A stretch of DNA of 64,000 nt from Coriobacteriia bacterium (lineage in GTDB: Bacteria; Actinomycetota; Coriobacteriia; WRKU01; WQUG01). This document shows, one piece after another, positions 10,944-20,598 of this stretch. The notes beneath the pieces are model-generated. The model made no database searches and was not told the origin of the DNA. It saw only the letters and a program-made list of their open reading frames with translations. The position numbers were made by a program, and so were the translations under genes. Where the stretch lies: the NCBI GenBank assembly GCA_009779855.1, contig WRBC01000001.1, positions 21,348 through 85,347 of the forward strand, given 5' to 3'. Numbering within the stretch: position 1 is the stretch's first letter; each line of letters opens with the position of its first letter.

Positions 10944-11156
10944 ATGAAGAATGATAAAAAACTTGCTTTTATTGTGGCGGCTTTGGCACTAATCATCGCG
11001 CTTTCTGTGGCCACAGTTGCTGTTGCGCAGGGCCAGATTCAGCAGCGTGAATGTTATGCTGCAGGTTGTCGTGCATGGGAGAGTTGTGACCAGGGACCTG
11101 GATGCCCTCGCTTTTTGCCAGAGCCCGGACAGGGATCGGCATGTTCTTGTTGCTAG
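10944..11156 (+). CDS. Secreted Cys-rich mini-protein
   Basis: Signal peptide (KLAFIVAALALIIALSVATVAVAQG) then a short mature part with 7 Cys (ECYAAGCRAWESCDQGPGCPRFLPEPGQGSACSCC). Confidence 0.65.
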   Translation: MKNDKKLAFIVAALALIIALSVATVAVAQGQIQQRECYAAGCRAWESCDQGPGCPRFLPEPGQGSACSCC

Positions 11157-11192
11157 AGTGTAATATTGGACAAGTTTATAGTATGAGCTAGT

Positions 11193-11228
11193 AACGACCC
11201 TCTGCGATTCAGCAGAGGGTCGTTTTGC
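11193..11228 (+). terminator. Intrinsic terminator after the ABC/Cys-rich peptide cluster
   Basis: AACGACCCTCTGC-GATTCA-GCAGAGGGTCGTTTT. Confidence 0.88.
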
Positions 11229-11324
11229 ATAACTGCGAAGCAAATTGAGTTAACAGAATGACCATAAGAATTCTCTTATATATAGCAAAGGTTATACTGG
11301 TAAGCAGAAAGAGAGGGGATACCA

Positions 11325-12629
11325 TTGAAGCACCCTATTAGTGTTTATTCCGAAATTGGTAAACTCGAATCAGTACTGGTAAAGCGTCCAGGGCGCGAGT
11401 TGGAGAATTTGACGCCTGAACACATGGCGCGCTTGCTCTTCGACGACATTCCAGCGCTGCCTGTGGCTCAGCAGGAACATGATGAATTTGCGCAAGTATT
11501 GCGCAATCACGGCGCAGAAGTTTTGTATCTAGAACAATTGAGTGCTGAAGCCCTTGATGCAGATTCAATGGCTCGCGACGAGTTTGTTACTGATATTCTG
11601 GAGGAGTCTGGACATACCGTAGGTGGTTATGAAGACTTCATCAGAGAGTATCTTCTGTCATTACCTTCGTCAAAGCTTATCGATGAAGTCATGTGTGGTA
11701 TTCGTAAATGTGAACTAGATGCCCCTGGGGTTAAAGGCTTGCAAGATCTTATGGATAGACGCTACCCTTTCTATCTAGATCCTATGCCAAACCTGTACTT
11801 TACACGCGATCCTGCAGCAAGTATTGGAAACGGAATGACTCTGAACCGCATGTACGCGCAGGCGCGTCGTCGTGAATCGCTGTTCATGAAGTACGTACTG
11901 AAATATCATCCAAAGTTTGCTCCGCACGATGTACCTGTATGGCTAGATCGTAATCAGCACTATTGGATAGAGGGCGGGGATGAGCTTGTCCTGACCACCG
12001 ATACTGTTGCGATTGGCGTTTCGCAACGTACGTCTGCACCTGCAATCGAAAACTTGGCACGCAATCTTTTCGCAAGCCAAAAGCACATCAAGCGTGTTCT
12101 GGCGCTAGAAATTCCAGAGACGCGTGCATTTATGCACTTAGATACTGTTTTCACCATGGTTAACTACAACCAGTTCACTATCCATCCTGCCATCCAAAAT
12201 GATGATGGAGGACTAAACATTTATACCCTAGAGGCAGATCCGGACTCACCACGCGGACTACGTTTCACGCACAATGATGACTTGCGGGGAACGCTCATGG
12301 CGGTCTTAGGGGTAGACGAACTTGACTTGATCCCTTGTGGCGGCGGTGATCCTTTGGTGGCTGCTCGCGAACAATGGAATGATGGTTCAAATACCTTAGC
12401 TATTGCCCCGGGTGTAGTGGTAACGTACTCGCGCAACTATGTATCAAACGAATTAATGCGCCAGCATGGCTTAGAAGTAATTGAAATCACGGGGTCAGAA
12501 CTGTCACGTGGCAGAGGCGGCCCCAGATGCATGAGTCAGCCTTTTCGTAGGCAGTGTATTGAAACCCCGAAGCACCTGCCAGCATTGACCCCCATGAAAG
12601 CCCCTAATCCCTGCGGCAGTATTCTGTAG
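11325..12629 (+). CDS. arcA: Arginine deiminase
   Basis: [62 protein letters not shown] start. Confidence 0.97.
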   Translation: MKHPISVYSEIGKLESVLVKRPGRELENLTPEHMARLLFDDIPALPVAQQEHDEFAQVLRNHGAEVLYLEQLSAEALDADSMARDEFVTDILEESGHTVGGYEDFIREYLLSLPSSKLIDEVMCGIRKCELDAPGVKGLQDLMDRRYPFYLDPMPNLYFTRDPAASIGNGMTLNRMYAQARRRESLFMKYVLKYHPKFAPHDVPVWLDRNQHYWIEGGDELVLTTDTVAIGVSQRTSAPAIENLARNLFASQKHIKRVLALEIPETRAFMHLDTVFTMVNYNQFTIHPAIQNDDGGLNIYTLEADPDSPRGLRFTHNDDLRGTLMAVLGVDELDLIPCGGGDPLVAAREQWNDGSNTLAIAPGVVVTYSRNYVSNELMRQHGLEVIEITGSELSRGRGGPRCMSQPFRRQCIETPKHLPALTPMKAPNPCGSIL

Positions 12630-12655
12630 GAATTTATAAGAGAATATTTGACTGT

Positions 12656-14503
12656 ATGAACTTAAGGCAGACTACTACTGCAAGGCTTTTGGCAACCTTC
12701 CTCGTTGCGCTACTTCTGTCTATGCCTGCTCTAGGCGCGTCAGAAGCTATAGCTGCAGGGACACGTATAAGGGGGATTCTGCTTGTAAATAAGCATCATC
12801 CCTTGCCTAGAAATTATGCTCCTGGGAATAATTCAAGGGCACTTTCGCAGGTGAATCAATTAATACGGGAGGCCAAGTCTCAAGGTCTTAATGTTAACAC
12901 TGCTACAAGCGGCTTCAGAAGCTGGGAAAGACAGCAGACTTTATTTAATAATCAAGTACGTCGCGTGGGTGTCAGAGAGGCCGAGCGCTGGGTGGCAAGG
13001 CCAGGTCATTCAGAACATCAGTCTGGGCTGGCTTTTGATTTGCTGCACACCAATGGTCAGCTACTAACAGGGGCCAGAGAAACGCGCTGGGTTGCCAATA
13101 ATGCTCACAGGTTTGGTTTTATTGTTAGATATCCAGCTGGCAGGGAGCACATTACAGGATTTGCACATGAGCCTTGGCACTTGCGTTATGTTGGTATTCA
13201 GAATGCAGCTGAAATCAGGCGTAGGGGAGTAACCTTAGAGGAATTCTTGGGGGCAGGTCCTGCCCCAACCTATATGAATCATGCAAGGATAAGCAATACT
13301 GCGCATAATCAATTGCGTAACCTTCGAGTACTCACTAATGGGGCTGGCTTTACGCAAAGCTTTGCACCTACACGTTGTGGGTATGTCGTCAATGTGCGTG
13401 AAAATATGGGACGTGTCGTAATTCAGCCGACACGCGGGAACAATCAGCAGGTTATTCGTCACCGTGCAGAAAATAGGCAAGCTAACCTGAATTGGACCAA
13501 TGGAGGCTGGTCTGGTTGGCGCAGTGGCAATGCTGCTAATAATCGTATTACGATAAATATTAACCAAGGTCAAGAACGTAGACTGCGCTTTCAGGTGCGT
13601 GATCGCAATAACAACATTCGAGAATACGTGGTGCATTTAAGACGTGCGTCTCCTAATACCTTTGCATCTGGTTTGCGAGCAAGCTCTGGAACTTGGACTC
13701 ACAGAACCTTTAACAGGTCTGTTCAACAGTACACTTTGAACTTGAATCAGAATCAAACAAACGCAAATATCAGCATGAGTAGAGCGCATGTGAATACTCA
13801 AATGCGCGTACGTGTCTTTAACGGAACATCGTGGGAAGGGTGGTCAAACTTTTCACGGGCCAACCTGAACCGGACCCTTAGTGTTCCCCATGGCGGAGAG
13901 CGAAGAGTACAGTTCCAATTCAGAGGGGCGTTTAGTGACGTAGCAGCTTCACCTACAAGGATACGCACCTACACGATTACAGTAAGACGCGCCGCACAAC
14001 AGCATACAGTCAGTTTCAATAGTCATGGGGGAACTCACGTCGCCAATAGGACTGTTCAAAATGGACGAACAATAGGTGCCCTTCCTACTCCGACCAGAAC
14101 AGGATATACGTTCCAGGGGTGGTTCAGTGCAGCGAGCGGCGGCACACAGGTGCATGCAAATACGGTGGTGACTTCAAATAGGACACTTCATGCTAGGTGG
14201 AGTGCTAATCCTGTCATACATACGATAACTTTTGACTCGATGGGTGTTGGTTCAGTTGGGCCTATAGAAGTCACCCATGGGGCAGCCATGCCTGCTGTAG
14301 TTCCACCACCTAAAGATGGCCACTCTTTCGTGGGATGGTTTACTGCCGCAGCAGGTGGAGTAGAGGTCTCTGTGGGCACCCCGATTGCAGCAAATATGCA
14401 CTTATTTGCCAGATGGGAACCTGTAGGCGCTTCTGGGGTGAGTGAAGCCTTTGATATGAATGAGCATGCTAATGATAATGTTAGCGAGAGTCTTGAGCCA
14501 TAA
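12656..14503 (+). CDS. Secreted VanY-type carboxypeptidase with cadherin-like and InlB-type (Listeria-Bacteroides) repeats
   Basis: Signal peptide; VanY motifs RPGHSEHQSGLAFDL and EPWHLRYVG; two InlB-like repeats (VSFNSHGGTHVANRTVQNGRTIGALPTPTRTGYTFQGWFSAASGGTQV...; ITFDSMGVGSVGPIEV...GHSFVGWFTAAAGGVEV...). Confidence 0.88.
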   Translation: MNLRQTTTARLLATFLVALLLSMPALGASEAIAAGTRIRGILLVNKHHPLPRNYAPGNNSRALSQVNQLIREAKSQGLNVNTATSGFRSWERQQTLFNNQVRRVGVREAERWVARPGHSEHQSGLAFDLLHTNGQLLTGARETRWVANNAHRFGFIVRYPAGREHITGFAHEPWHLRYVGIQNAAEIRRRGVTLEEFLGAGPAPTYMNHARISNTAHNQLRNLRVLTNGAGFTQSFAPTRCGYVVNVRENMGRVVIQPTRGNNQQVIRHRAENRQANLNWTNGGWSGWRSGNAANNRITININQGQERRLRFQVRDRNNNIREYVVHLRRASPNTFASGLRASSGTWTHRTFNRSVQQYTLNLNQNQTNANISMSRAHVNTQMRVRVFNGTSWEGWSNFSRANLNRTLSVPHGGERRVQFQFRGAFSDVAASPTRIRTYTITVRRAAQQHTVSFNSHGGTHVANRTVQNGRTIGALPTPTRTGYTFQGWFSAASGGTQVHANTVVTSNRTLHARWSANPVIHTITFDSMGVGSVGPIEVTHGAAMPAVVPPPKDGHSFVGWFTAAAGGVEVSVGTPIAANMHLFARWEPVGASGVSEAFDMNEHANDNVSESLEP

Positions 14504-14540
14504 ATAGGGATAACCGATAGCTTATTGAAAGGGGTCTATC

Positions 14541-15551
14541 ATGGTTGATGTACGTAAGGATTTTAAAGGACGCAGCTTTTTAGCAGAGAAGGACTTCTCT
14601 AAAGAGGAGCTTCTTGCACTGATAGACTTCTCTGCAGAACTTAAGACAATGAAGAAAGAGGGTGTGCCTCATCACTACTGCAAGGGCATGAATGTAGCAC
14701 TGCTTTTCGAAAAATCTTCAACGCGTACACGCTGTGCTTTTGTGGTGGCTACCATTGATTTGGGAGGTCACGCTGAATTTTTGGGCGCAGCAGATGTGCA
14801 ATTAGGTAAAAAAGAGTCTATTGAAGATACTGCGAAGGTACTTGGACGCATGTTTGATGGCATACAGTTCCGCGGTTTTAAGCAAAGCGACGCAGAAGAA
14901 CTTGCACAACATGCAGGTGTACCCGTGTGGAATGGCTTAACTGACCAGTGGCATCCGACACAGATGCTTGCAGACTTCCTTACGGTTAAAGAGCGCTTTG
15001 GTCGTTTGGAAGATATTACCTTTACCTATTGTGGTGATGGACGTAATAACATGGCGAATTCACTTCTGGTCACAGGGGCAAAATTGGGATTGAATATTCG
15101 TATCTGCGCTCCAGATAGCCTACATCCAGAACCCTGGGTTATAAGCCTAGCGGAAGAAATCGCTGCTACAGAGGGTGGTGGCTCAGTGCTTGTCACTTCA
15201 GATGTTGACCTTGCAGTAAAAGATGCCGATGTTCTTTATACTGACGTGTGGGTATCCATGGGGGAAGAGGATCAGTTCGCTAGCCGTATTGAACTGTTAA
15301 AACCCTACCAGGTAAACGCTGAAATGATGGCAAAGACAGGTAAGGACACAACTATCTTCTTGCACTGTTTACCTGCTTTCCATGATACTCAGACTCAGTA
15401 CGGCAGAATGATTGAAGAACAGTTTGGACTTACGGCAATGGAAGTAAGCGATGAGGTGTTCCGTAGTCCGCAGTCACTGGTATTTGATCAAGCGGAAAAT
15501 CGCTTGCATACGATTAAAGCAGTAATCGCAGCAACCATGGGTAAATTCTAA
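14541..15551 (+). CDS. arcB: Ornithine carbamoyltransferase
   Basis: [12 protein letters not shown] carbamoyl-phosphate motif, HCLPAFHD ornithine motif. Could be named arcB or argF; the arcA neighbour favours arcB. Confidence 0.95.
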   Translation: MVDVRKDFKGRSFLAEKDFSKEELLALIDFSAELKTMKKEGVPHHYCKGMNVALLFEKSSTRTRCAFVVATIDLGGHAEFLGAADVQLGKKESIEDTAKVLGRMFDGIQFRGFKQSDAEELAQHAGVPVWNGLTDQWHPTQMLADFLTVKERFGRLEDITFTYCGDGRNNMANSLLVTGAKLGLNIRICAPDSLHPEPWVISLAEEIAATEGGGSVLVTSDVDLAVKDADVLYTDVWVSMGEEDQFASRIELLKPYQVNAEMMAKTGKDTTIFLHCLPAFHDTQTQYGRMIEEQFGLTAMEVSDEVFRSPQSLVFDQAENRLHTIKAVIAATMGKF

Positions 15552-15633
15552 CTAACCCAGGCGCAAGTCCTGTTTATAGAATATTCGCTAGACTAGCCGT
15601 AGAAGCTAGTCATGCCGTATGGATGGTAATTTG

Positions 15634-15663
15634 AACTGTCAACTCAATTGACAGTTGTGTTTT
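15634..15663 (+). terminator. Hairpin/terminator downstream of arcB
   Basis: AACTGTCAA-CTCAA-TTGACAGTT then GTGTTTT. Confidence 0.65.
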
Positions 15664-15675
15664 CGTGGACTTCTG

Positions 15676-15704
15676 TTGCAAATGATACTAAAATACTGTA
15701 TATT
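15676..15704 (+). promoter_or_regulatory. Predicted sigma70-type promoter of the surface protein gene at 15789
   Basis: TTGCAA - 17 nt - TATATT. Confidence 0.6.
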
Positions 15705-15788
15705 TGAATAGTGTGAATACGATACATTTTTTATGACGTATTCAGTGTGGTGCACAATATATAATTTCAATCAGTGGGGTGTTTTATC

Positions 15789-18700
15789 ATGATCAAGAGG
15801 CCTTTTCCTTCTCAGAAAGTGAAGAAGGGGACGCTTTCTGCGCGTAAGAAAACTCTTATAGTTTTTGCGGCAATCCTTCTATTGGCTCTGCCTGTCTTTG
15901 CAGTAGCTAGTCCAGATGCAGTTCGGTCATTTGTCGCCCAGATTCAACAATCACTTACAGGCGAAGACCAAGCAACTGTTCAACCTCTTTTCATTGAGGA
16001 GGGCTCGGCGGCTCTTAATGCTGATGAGCAAAGAGTAATTCAGGCTGCATCAGGACGTTGGCACAATTTGGCACTTAGAGACGATGGAACACTTTGGTCG
16101 TGGGGTCGTAATCCTTTAGGGCAACTTGGTCTTGGGGACACTATTGATCGCAACGTTCCTTCACAAATAAAAGTTCCTGATGTGACGTCATGGAGCTATG
16201 TAGCTGCAGGAACGTATGCCTCATTTGCGATTGCAACTGACGGAACCCTCTGGTCATGGGGGAGTGGCCCCTTAGCTCTTGGGACATGGGAAAGACAAAC
16301 TATCCCTCAACAAATAACAGGGGGAGCTGATTCTTGGCAATCGCTCTCTACGGGAGGGAATCATGTTTTAGCGATTGCAACTGACGGAACCCTTTGGTCG
16401 TGGGGCAGCAATGCCCGCGGAGAAGCTGGGCAAGGAACGAATGGTCTCGTATCTCAAACCCCTACCCAGATAACTGCAGGCGCTGCTCAGTGGAAAGCAG
16501 CTTCTGCTGGAGTGAATCATTCACTTGCAATTGATATAGACGGTAACCTCTGGTCGTGGGGTGGCAATGGGCGCAATGACAACGCACTTGGCGTTCAAGG
16601 GCAATTAGGACTTGGTTTGACCTCCGCGGTTAGTCGCAATACTCCCCAGCGAATAACGACAGGGGCATCGTCTTGGCTGTCAGTTGCTGCAAATGATCAT
16701 GCATCTTATGCAGTGGGGACTGACGGAACTTTGTGGGCATGGGGGAATAATGCAGGCGGAAGACTTGGCATAGGGACTGGGCCCAATCAGATTTCCCCCG
16801 TTCAGATTACTGAAGGTGCTGCTCTGTGGCAGTCAGTCTTTGCATCAAGTAATCCTGGGGCAGCAAATCATGTGCTAGCAATTGATGCGAACGGTAATCT
16901 TTGGTCCTGGGGATCCAATACTCGAGGCCAACTTGGTCTAGGTAGTACTGTTCCTAGCAGTCACTCTACCCCTCAACAAATAACAACAGGGGCGACTGCT
17001 TGGCTATCAGCGTCTCTTATTGAGCAGGGTTCACTCGCGGTAGATACTAATGGGGCAGCATGGACCTGGGGAACAACTCCATGGAGGATAGCAGCCTCCG
17101 CAGCTCCCGCTAACGCAAGCACCCGGAACCCTTCCAATGACGCGACAGCGCCTAATAATAATGCAGTAAATGTATCTCTTGATACAGAAACCATTACAAT
17201 TCGCTTTGATAGAGAAATGAGGACAGATGTTGCGTCCTTAGGTGCTATAACTTTAGATAACGGAGCCACTGTAGATGTGTCAGCGGGCGTATGGTCTGGA
17301 GGAACGCATCCAGGAGCATTGCCTGAGGGTACTGAAATTCCAAACTCAGTCTTTACAGCACCATTTAACTTAACTGCCTTTGATACATTGCATACAGCAA
17401 CAGTAGAAGGCTTCATTGATGCGCAGTTTGGTGTGCGAGGAACTAATGAGATGTATCCACACACCTGGAGCTTTACGACAGCACCAGCCCCTCTCTCGGT
17501 TGTGTCAGTAGCGCCAGCGGGTAACAGGGTCCCCGTGGACACTGGACTCATAACAATTACTTTCAGTGAACCGGTTGCTTCAGGGAACGGAAGAACTATC
17601 CACATGACAGGAGAAGGCCTTTCCTGGACCTTTGACTATCCGTCCGTGGGTGTTTGGAACGACAGCAGAACAGTGCTTACTTTGCCCATGCCTACAGAAC
17701 ACATAGAGCATTCAACAACTTACACTATAGCAATCTCTGGCTTTGTTGCGGTGACAGGTGGAGCCATGACAGGATCCTATGCGCACATCTTCAGAACAGC
17801 ACCCATGGCTCAAAGTGGGCTGTTCACAAAAACTCTAGAAGTGCCAGAAGGAACGACAATACCCAGCCCTAGCTTTGATTTTAACTTTGTTCCAAGGCAA
17901 GTAGCGTTAGACGATAATCCTACTGTAGAGTCTAGACCAACCTCAGAATTCGAAAATCTTATAGCAGGTCCGCAGACCATAGGACTTGATGCAAGTGAAG
18001 CAACGACAGCGTCAGGAACAATCACCCTTGTAGGTGAACTAGATCTCTGGGCGCTTCTTGACAATCTGTCTTTCCCTAGTGCAGGAGTATTCGTGTGGGA
18101 CGTGTATGAGGTAGCAGGGTCATCCGGGACTGCTTCACCCTCTTATATGACCTATGACAGCACACGCTTTCAAATAAGAGCATGGGTAACATATGACGGT
18201 CTAGAATTCATTGCTATACATGAGCTGAGCTACGCAGAAGGTAGCTGGACAGCGGGGGAGAAAATAGATGATGGTATTGACTTTCTCAATTCATATAGAA
18301 GGATTGTGGGAAGTACCGTTGATCCTAACAACAATGCCCTTGAAGTGAGTAAGAGCACGCTAGGAGAATTCGCTGATCTTTCAACACTCTTCGAGTTCAC
18401 CCTTACGCTAAGAGCGCACGTCTTAGCTCCAATCACAGATACTGCCCTTGGCGGGGAAAGTGGTGACCCTGCAGGTGTGCCTCCCCATCTTTTTGTTCCC
18501 CGTATTGTAGATCACGCAGGTAATCCAGTAAGTAGAACAGTTGCTATTGTGGGGGATGGTAGCGCATTCACCCTCAGCTTCCAGTTGGCACATGGTGAGA
18601 AGCTGGTAATCCCAACACTTCCTGCAGGCACTACCTTTAATGTAGTAGAAGCGGCACATGCAGACTTTGCACCTTCAGTGAATGTCTATGCGGGGGGAAG

Positions 18701-18935
18701 TAGGATACATTCTGTCGTGGGCACACCAGGAACTTCGCTTGGTAGTGAAGACAGGACGCTGACAGATGCTGGCAGAAATGCTGCTGACTTTACTAACACT
18801 CATCAATTTTCACCACCTGCTGGGCTTGTCATAGCTAACGGGTACTTCTTTATCCTGGCTTTGGTCGCTCTGTTGATTGTGGCACTTCTGATGGCTCGCA
18901 GGCGTAAAACGATTGAGCAGATGCCCCTTAATTAG
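15789..18935 (+). CDS. RCC1-repeat surface protein with Ig-like and pilin isopeptide-like domains, C-terminal membrane anchor
   Basis: Repeated DGTLWSWG RCC1 blades; Big_5-like segment (SVAPAGNRVPVDTGLITITFSEPV); Spy0128/FctA-like stalk (FVWDVYEVAGSSGTASPSYMTYDSTRFQIRAWV); C-terminal SPPAG + hydrophobic helix + ARRRKTIEQ. Confidence 0.9.
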   Translation: MIKRPFPSQKVKKGTLSARKKTLIVFAAILLLALPVFAVASPDAVRSFVAQIQQSLTGEDQATVQPLFIEEGSAALNADEQRVIQAASGRWHNLALRDDGTLWSWGRNPLGQLGLGDTIDRNVPSQIKVPDVTSWSYVAAGTYASFAIATDGTLWSWGSGPLALGTWERQTIPQQITGGADSWQSLSTGGNHVLAIATDGTLWSWGSNARGEAGQGTNGLVSQTPTQITAGAAQWKAASAGVNHSLAIDIDGNLWSWGGNGRNDNALGVQGQLGLGLTSAVSRNTPQRITTGASSWLSVAANDHASYAVGTDGTLWAWGNNAGGRLGIGTGPNQISPVQITEGAALWQSVFASSNPGAANHVLAIDANGNLWSWGSNTRGQLGLGSTVPSSHSTPQQITTGATAWLSASLIEQGSLAVDTNGAAWTWGTTPWRIAASAAPANASTRNPSNDATAPNNNAVNVSLDTETITIRFDREMRTDVASLGAITLDNGATVDVSAGVWSGGTHPGALPEGTEIPNSVFTAPFNLTAFDTLHTATVEGFIDAQFGVRGTNEMYPHTWSFTTAPAPLSVVSVAPAGNRVPVDTGLITITFSEPVASGNGRTIHMTGEGLSWTFDYPSVGVWNDSRTVLTLPMPTEHIEHSTTYTIAISGFVAVTGGAMTGSYAHIFRTAPMAQSGLFTKTLEVPEGTTIPSPSFDFNFVPRQVALDDNPTVESRPTSEFENLIAGPQTIGLDASEATTASGTITLVGELDLWALLDNLSFPSAGVFVWDVYEVAGSSGTASPSYMTYDSTRFQIRAWVTYDGLEFIAIHELSYAEGSWTAGEKIDDGIDFLNSYRRIVGSTVDPNNNALEVSKSTLGEFADLSTLFEFTLTLRAHVLAPITDTALGGESGDPAGVPPHLFVPRIVDHAGNPVSRTVAIVGDGSAFTLSFQLAHGEKLVIPTLPAGTTFNVVEAAHADFAPSVNVYAGGSRIHSVVGTPGTSLGSEDRTLTDAGRNAADFTNTHQFSPPAGLVIANGYFFILALVALLIVALLMARRRKTIEQMPLN

Positions 18936-19025
18936 TCTAGCTAGTGTGCTAAAATTTTCTAAGCTCTTTGGGTCTAAGGTGTCAGTCAACAGCATCATCC
19001 AGTAGGGCAAGAAAGGGGCTTCAGC

Positions 19026-19688
19026 ATGCGCTTATTGATTATTGGAGCAGGCGGTCACGGTCGTGTCGTCGCCAGTGCTGCAGATGCAGCAGGAATAGAT
19101 ATTTTTGCTTTTGTGGATAGTAATCCGCCCGATGAGTCTATCAATGATATTCCTGTCTACAATTCACTTGAAAAGGCACTTGCGGGTAACGATTTCGAAG
19201 AGCCACACTTCATTATCGCGATTGGGGACAACACGATTCGGGCAGCGGAGTATTCCCATGCTATAGCAGCAGGACTTACGCCTGCGAGTGTAATTCACCC
19301 AACAGCGATTGTTAGTGAATCAGCCTATATAGCACCTGGCAGTTTTATCGCTGCGCAGGTGGTGGTGAATTCTGATGCCTCTGTGGGAGAGAACGTCATC
19401 GTTAATACGGCAGCAATAGTTGAGCATGACTGTGTGATAGGTTCCCACGCCTTTATTGCTCCAGCAGCAGTTCTTTGCGGAAATGTCCGTGTGGGAGCAC
19501 ACTCTTTCGTGAGTGCCAACGCCACGCTGATCCCTAACGTTAAAGTGGGGGAGCATGTCCTGATTGCCGCAGGAGCGGTAGTTACCAAAGGCTATCCTGA
19601 TGAGGTGCGTCTGACAGGAATACCCGCAAGAAGCACCCCTTTGCCTGCGAACGAATCCGTGACAGGTCTTATTCCGGATATAAGTTAG
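19026..19688 (+). CDS. PglD/NeuD-like sugar O/N-acyltransferase
   Basis: MRLLIIGAGGHGRVVASAADAAG N-domain plus left-handed beta-helix hexapeptides (VGENVIVNTAAIVEHDCVIGSHAFIAPAAVLCGNVRVG). Confidence 0.9.
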   Translation: MRLLIIGAGGHGRVVASAADAAGIDIFAFVDSNPPDESINDIPVYNSLEKALAGNDFEEPHFIIAIGDNTIRAAEYSHAIAAGLTPASVIHPTAIVSESAYIAPGSFIAAQVVVNSDASVGENVIVNTAAIVEHDCVIGSHAFIAPAAVLCGNVRVGAHSFVSANATLIPNVKVGEHVLIAAGAVVTKGYPDEVRLTGIPARSTPLPANESVTGLIPDIS

Positions 19689-19721
19689 TTTAAAAAGGAT
19701 TTAAAAAGGAGCACCGTTTTA

Positions 19722-20387
19722 ATGTTAAGAAAAGTCATCCAAATAGATGAGGCAAAGTGTACAGGTTGCGGACAATGTGTTTTAGCTTGCCGTGAGAGTG
19801 CCATTGGCTTTGAAAATGGAAAAGCAAAACTTATGCGTGAAGACCATTGTGATGGTCTAGGCCTTTGTATGCCTGTTTGTCTGGCAGATGCGATTACCTT
19901 TATTGAAAAGGATGTTTCCCCTGCGGGTAATACTGCGCATTATGCAGATAAGGAAGCTGCAGGGAGTAGCCTGGAATCAAGTCCAGTGGGAGGGTGCCCT
20001 GGTGTCATAGGTGGCAACACAGTAATGCAGTGGCCGCTGCAAATAAAACTTGTACCCATCGTGGCAGACTATTTCGATGGTGCAGATTTGCTTATAGCAG
20101 CAGACTGCAGTGCTTACACGTACCCAAAATTTCAACAGGAGTATGCAGAGGGAAAGACGCGTATTATAGGTTGCCCTAAACTAGATGAAGGTGACTATAC
20201 TGAAAAGCTGTCAGAGATTTTTGCGAACAATAATCTTGCCTCTATCACCGTAACCCGTATAGAAGTCCCTTGCTGTGACGGGATAGAGCGTGCCGTAAGG
20301 CGAGCAGTGAAGATGAGCGGAAAAGACATACCTGTGAGATCTGTGATGTTTTCCATAGAAGGAACTATTTTGTACGACGGGGAATAA
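19722..20387 (+). CDS. 4Fe-4S ferredoxin-type iron-sulfur protein
   Basis: CTGCGQCVLACRESA and a second Cys cluster CDGLGLCMPVC. Confidence 0.88.
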   Translation: MLRKVIQIDEAKCTGCGQCVLACRESAIGFENGKAKLMREDHCDGLGLCMPVCLADAITFIEKDVSPAGNTAHYADKEAAGSSLESSPVGGCPGVIGGNTVMQWPLQIKLVPIVADYFDGADLLIAADCSAYTYPKFQQEYAEGKTRIIGCPKLDEGDYTEKLSEIFANNNLASITVTRIEVPCCDGIERAVRRAVKMSGKDIPVRSVMFSIEGTILYDGE

Positions 20388-20444
20388 GTTTGTAGGAGAC
20401 CAATTCTTGTGAAGGTTACTTTAGGTCTCTGGGGATGAAAAGTG

Positions 20445-20520
20445 GAGCCGATGACCGGACTCGAACCGGTAACCTATTGATTACAAATCAATTGCGCTGC
20501 CAATTGCGCCACATCGGCTC
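20445..20520 (-). tRNA. tRNA-Thr (TGT)
   Basis: Minus-strand cloverleaf GAGCCGATGTGGCGCAATTGG...GATTTGTAATC...GGTTCGAGTCCGGTCATCGGCTC. Confidence 0.93.
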
Positions 20521-20598
20521 TTGTGAGAAACGCTCAAAAAACAAGAGCAGTGAAGTAGTATAGCTGAAATGGCGACTAATGTGTAGGGGGTAAGGATA

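Noticed and set aside
15590-15625. GACTAGC...GCTAGTC inverted repeat downstream of arcB as a second terminator or IS end
   Set aside because: No T tract, no target-site duplication or transposase nearby; too short to support.
16050-17070. Periodic repeats in the RCC1 genes considered as possible CRISPR or satellite repeats
   Set aside because: Repeats are in-frame protein repeats (DGTLWSWG) with continuous coding; no spacer/repeat unit regularity.
16973-17605. 210-aa minus-strand ORF inside the RCC1 surface gene
   Set aside because: Antisense shadow of a clearly coding + strand gene; low-complexity Val/Ser/Pro translation, no recognisable domain.
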